Of a DNA stretch of 11,462 nucleotides, positions 9,340 to 11,462 are shown piece after piece. The notes under the pieces are model-generated. The model was given only the letters and a program-made list of their open reading frames with translations, was not told the DNA's origin and did no database searches. Within the stretch, counting starts at the first letter, position 1. Each line of letters starts with the position of its first letter. The position numbers and the translations under genes are program-made. This stretch comes from Dictyocoela muelleri (Eukaryota > Microsporidia): contig SDVU01000671.1 of assembly GCA_016256075.1 (NCBI GenBank), positions 1 through 11,462 on the forward strand, written 5' to 3'.

Positions 9340-9773
9340 AAAAATAATTGTGCGATAGTCCATAATTACACTCTTAAATTTAGACTAAATTATTTGTTTC
9401 GTATTCAGTTAACGTAAATTATTTTAATGAAAAAAAAAAATAAGCAAGAAATTTCGAAAAAAAAATAGATAGAATTCTATATTTTCCGTGTGGTATAGCT
9501 GATTAAGACCTCTCTAATATAACAAGGAAGAGAAAACTCCTATAGGTTTGGGTAGAGCACAGTGACGTCTCTCGGCAGAAAGTGAGGGAATATATATTCC
9601 ATGAGCATCTAATAATCACCTTTATACAGAGTCATCGACAAAAAAAGCTCGCATACAAAGCTGTCGTCTTTGTAGCTTAGTAAATGACGTATTATTTGTA
9701 AACAATAGAATTAAGGTCTGAAGATTAAGGTTGAAACAAATTACCGAATACGTAGCTATAGATGTTGTCAGCT
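9340..9773 (-). repeat. Interspersed repeat copy C (inverted)
   Basis: Read on the minus strand from about 9773, it follows copies A and B in order: TGACAACAT, ATAATACGTCA, TACTAAGCTAC, CAGCTTTGTATGCGA, GATGACT, CTCATGGAA, GACGTC, and then GGTCTTAATCAGCTATACCAC ending near 9489. It extends more weakly through GAATACGAA and TTTAAGAGTGTAA to about 9340. The 14-base string CAGCTATACCAC plus flanks matches copy B almost exactly. It is the only copy in inverted orientation. Like the others, it has no open frame. Confidence 0.7.
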
Positions 9774-10390
9774 TTGATTATAATCGTAATAAATAAATTC
9801 GATATAATTTGTATCTAAATGTAAACTATAGAAAAAATATTTAAAATATTAAACTTTATGATTAAAGTGAAACTTAATAGATATTTTATGGCATAAATAT
9901 ATATAACATTGTAAATTATAGATGTAATAAGTAATGGGATATTTCTAACTATATAATATGTAGCGCCTGCAGCAGACACACGCCATTAGCGCCTTAACTA
10001 TTTTATTAAGTAAAATTTTTGCAAATGTACCCGAACTATAAAAAGACAGGAATTTTTTATTTGTAGCAATTGACGACAGCAGTATAAATATTTAATAGAT
10101 TTTCTTTGAAACATTATTAAATGTTTAAATAATTATTTTCATAACAGATTTTTAAATAAGTACTAAATAAAGTACTGTAATAAAATATTGTCAAATATTC
10201 AGTAAAAATTTTTATAAAAGAAGGTATAATAAAACTAAAAATATCTCTAAAAAATATTTATATTTTATATGATTTTTCTAAGACAATAATATTTATACCG
10301 ACATTCAGAATTACCATTATTTTTATTAGACAGAATTATTAATAAAAAAAATAGATAAAGATAAATATAAAAGAATATATATATATTACA
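9774..10390. other. 617-bp A+T-rich spacer, no gene seen
   Basis: Stops are dense in all frames. A G+C-richer patch at about 9960-9995 (GCGCCTGCAGCAGACACACG) and a CTGTAG-like patch near 10065-10082 carry no recognisable motif. This spacer separates the inverted copy C from the direct copy B. Confidence 0.5.
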
Positions 10391-10851
10391 TGTTGACAAC
10401 AAATAGCTGTCTAACCTGAAAGTTTTCTTCATTTATTTTCTGTCGCTCTTCTATATTGGTGTTATAATAATACGTCACTTCCTAAGCTACCTAAAAGCCT
10501 AAGCTGTATCGCCAATTTCGTATTATCAATGACTTGAGAAATTCCAGTTAATTAGAGACTTCTCATGAATTTAATTTTCACTAAATTTTTGTCTAGATGC
10601 GTCGCTACAGCCATTTCCACACCTAAGAGAGTATTTCTGCTTCATTGTCATATTAGACCAAGTTCAATCAGCTATACCACCCTATGGAAACTGTATATTA
10701 AACTATAATTATATACTTATGATTTCTTTATGTAATTATTATTTATTAGAGTGACGTCAGCTGGATTCAAACCACGATACTTAAATTTAACTCTCATAAT
10801 TGTTTACCTCTGAGCTTCTGTCCCTCTAAAATAATATGTAAAATAAAAAGT
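10391..10851 (+). repeat. Interspersed repeat copy B (near full length)
   Basis: It starts at TGTTGACAACA like copy A and keeps the whole marker order: ATAATACGTCA, CTAAGCTACC, AAGCTGTATCGCC, TATCAATGACTT, CTCATGAATTT, GCGTCGCTACAGCC, GCTTCATTGTCATA, CAATCAGCTATACCACC and CCACGATACTTAAATTT. The end lies at about 10851 in an AAATAAAA run. The bases just before the start (ATATATTACA) resemble those before copy A (ATATATAACA), so either the element starts a little earlier or both copies landed in similar A+T sites. It is a fossil repeat with no coding content. Confidence 0.75.
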
Positions 10852-10984
10852 CACTTTAAAACATAAATCACCGGCTAAACACTATGAGGAAAGCGGAAAA
10901 ATGAATTTAATAAAAGTAAAATTAGAAAGAGATTAACAAAATTATACAGACTTTTAATTATTATTGAAATTATCCTTTGTTATA

Positions 10985-11140
10985 ATTGACACAAAATTTC
11001 ATTATTATTTTACCTATTTTTTATTGACACCATATCTCATTATTATTGACACCATCTTTCATTATTATTAGATTATCCACAATTATTATTGACACAATCT
11101 TTTACTATTATTATATTCATCTATCATCATTATTGAACAA
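10985..11140 (+). repeat. Irregular tandem repeat on ATTGACAC
   Basis: Five units begin ATTGAC or ATTGAAC at 10985, 11023, 11045, 11088 and 11132. The first four share ATTGACAC followed by (C/A)A.NTTTCATTATTA-like bases. Spacings are 38, 22, 43 and 44 bases, so a unit of about 22 bases is separated by variable TTATTA-rich spacers. The function is unknown. It is probably a decayed minisatellite, though evenly recurring ATTGACAC boxes could also bind a protein. Confidence 0.6.
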
Positions 11141-11234
11141 AAAATTATAAAAAATATTCAATTATTTATAAACCTAGCATTTAGATGGAATACATAATAC
11201 AAAAAATAATTTTTAATTTTATAGAATATAATTT

Positions 11235-11276
11235 AATTTATAATTTATAATTTATAATTTATAATTTATAATTTTT
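11235..11276. repeat. AATTTAT heptamer array
   Basis: Five perfect head-to-tail AATTTAT units (11235-11269) are followed by one imperfect unit. It resembles in unit length and composition the heptamer array inside the 735-bp element, and lies about 80 bases from the TGTCGC palindrome. Confidence 0.85.
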
Positions 11277-11353
11277 AAAATTTTTTGTCTTTAGTCGAAA
11301 AATAGCAAAAAATACCTTGATTATTTTTTATTGAAAATTTAAAGCAAGTTTGG

Positions 11354-11426
11354 ATCATGTAAAATATCTGTCGCCAAATTGCATCTGTAAAATATCTGTC
11401 GCTAAGCGACAGATATTTTACATGAT
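11354..11426. repeat. Nested palindrome on TGTAAAATATCTGTCGC
   Basis: The 17-base unit TGTAAAATATCTGTCGC occurs directly at 11358-11374 and 11386-11402, then inverted. The second direct copy (11386-11403) and the inverted copy (11405-11422) form an 18-bp perfect hairpin around a single base at 11404. The first direct copy, extended to 20 bases (11354-11373), is an exact inverse of 11407-11426. The right arm can therefore pair with either left arm. This is an unusually strong palindrome for A+T-rich DNA and may be the terminus of an element that continues beyond the window. Confidence 0.85.
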
Positions 11427-11428
11427 GC

Positions 11429-11462
11429 AAAAAATAAAAAAATAAAAAAATAAAAAAATAAA
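11429..11462 (+). repeat. A-rich octamer microsatellite
   Basis: T residues at 11435, 11443, 11451 and 11459 punctuate runs of A at an exact eight-base period (TAAAAAAA). The array starts just after the nested palindrome and runs off the right edge, so its full length is unknown. Confidence 0.85.

Overview
The window is about 11.5 kb of very A+T-rich DNA (about four fifths A+T by eye) with no intact protein-coding gene that I can support. The longest ATG-initiated frames are 61 to 65 codons, about what chance gives at this composition. I see no rRNA, tRNA or CRISPR array. It looks like a gene-empty, repeat-laden stretch of a eukaryotic nuclear genome. A microsporidian with an A+T-rich, transposon-littered genome is my best guess, because the one recognisable protein relic is an ISXO2-like (IS1595/Merlin group) transposase of the kind common there. 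Other A+T-rich eukaryotes are not excluded.

Layout. 1-180 is a more G+C-rich edge with a weak hint of a broken Ty3/gypsy-type integrase on the minus strand. 181-1289 has no firm gene, but several unusually long, interleaved open pieces on the plus strand at 367-980. 1290-1672 is repeat copy D. 2091-2825 is a 735-bp element bounded by G+C-rich terminal inverted repeats of about 45 bp around an A+T heptamer core. 2826-4600 is empty. 4601-5051 is repeat copy A. 5052-6719 is empty. 6720-7845 (minus) is the decayed transposase. 7846-9339 is empty. 9340-9773 (minus) is repeat copy C. 10391-10851 is repeat copy B. From 10985 to the right edge come an irregular tandem repeat, an AATTTAT heptamer array, a nested near-perfect palindrome built on TGTAAAATATCTGTCGC, and an A-rich octamer microsatellite.

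Three things tie the window together. (1) The transposase can be followed at protein level across nearly its whole length, from the CRNPDC and CKFC zinc-binding pairs through DGFNYSQI, a WLV/GG core strand, GSIII..Y.SY and a NL.S motif. All three expected catalytic acidic positions have changed, so it is dead. (2) Four diverged copies of one repeat of about 450 bp lie in both orientations, and two begin with TGTTGACAACA. A solo-LTR family or a non-autonomous element would both fit. (3) The 735-bp element and the right-edge palindrome share the TGTCGC / GCGACAGAT end motif and both sit beside A+T heptamer arrays, so they may belong to one element family. The region is best read as a graveyard of mobile elements.
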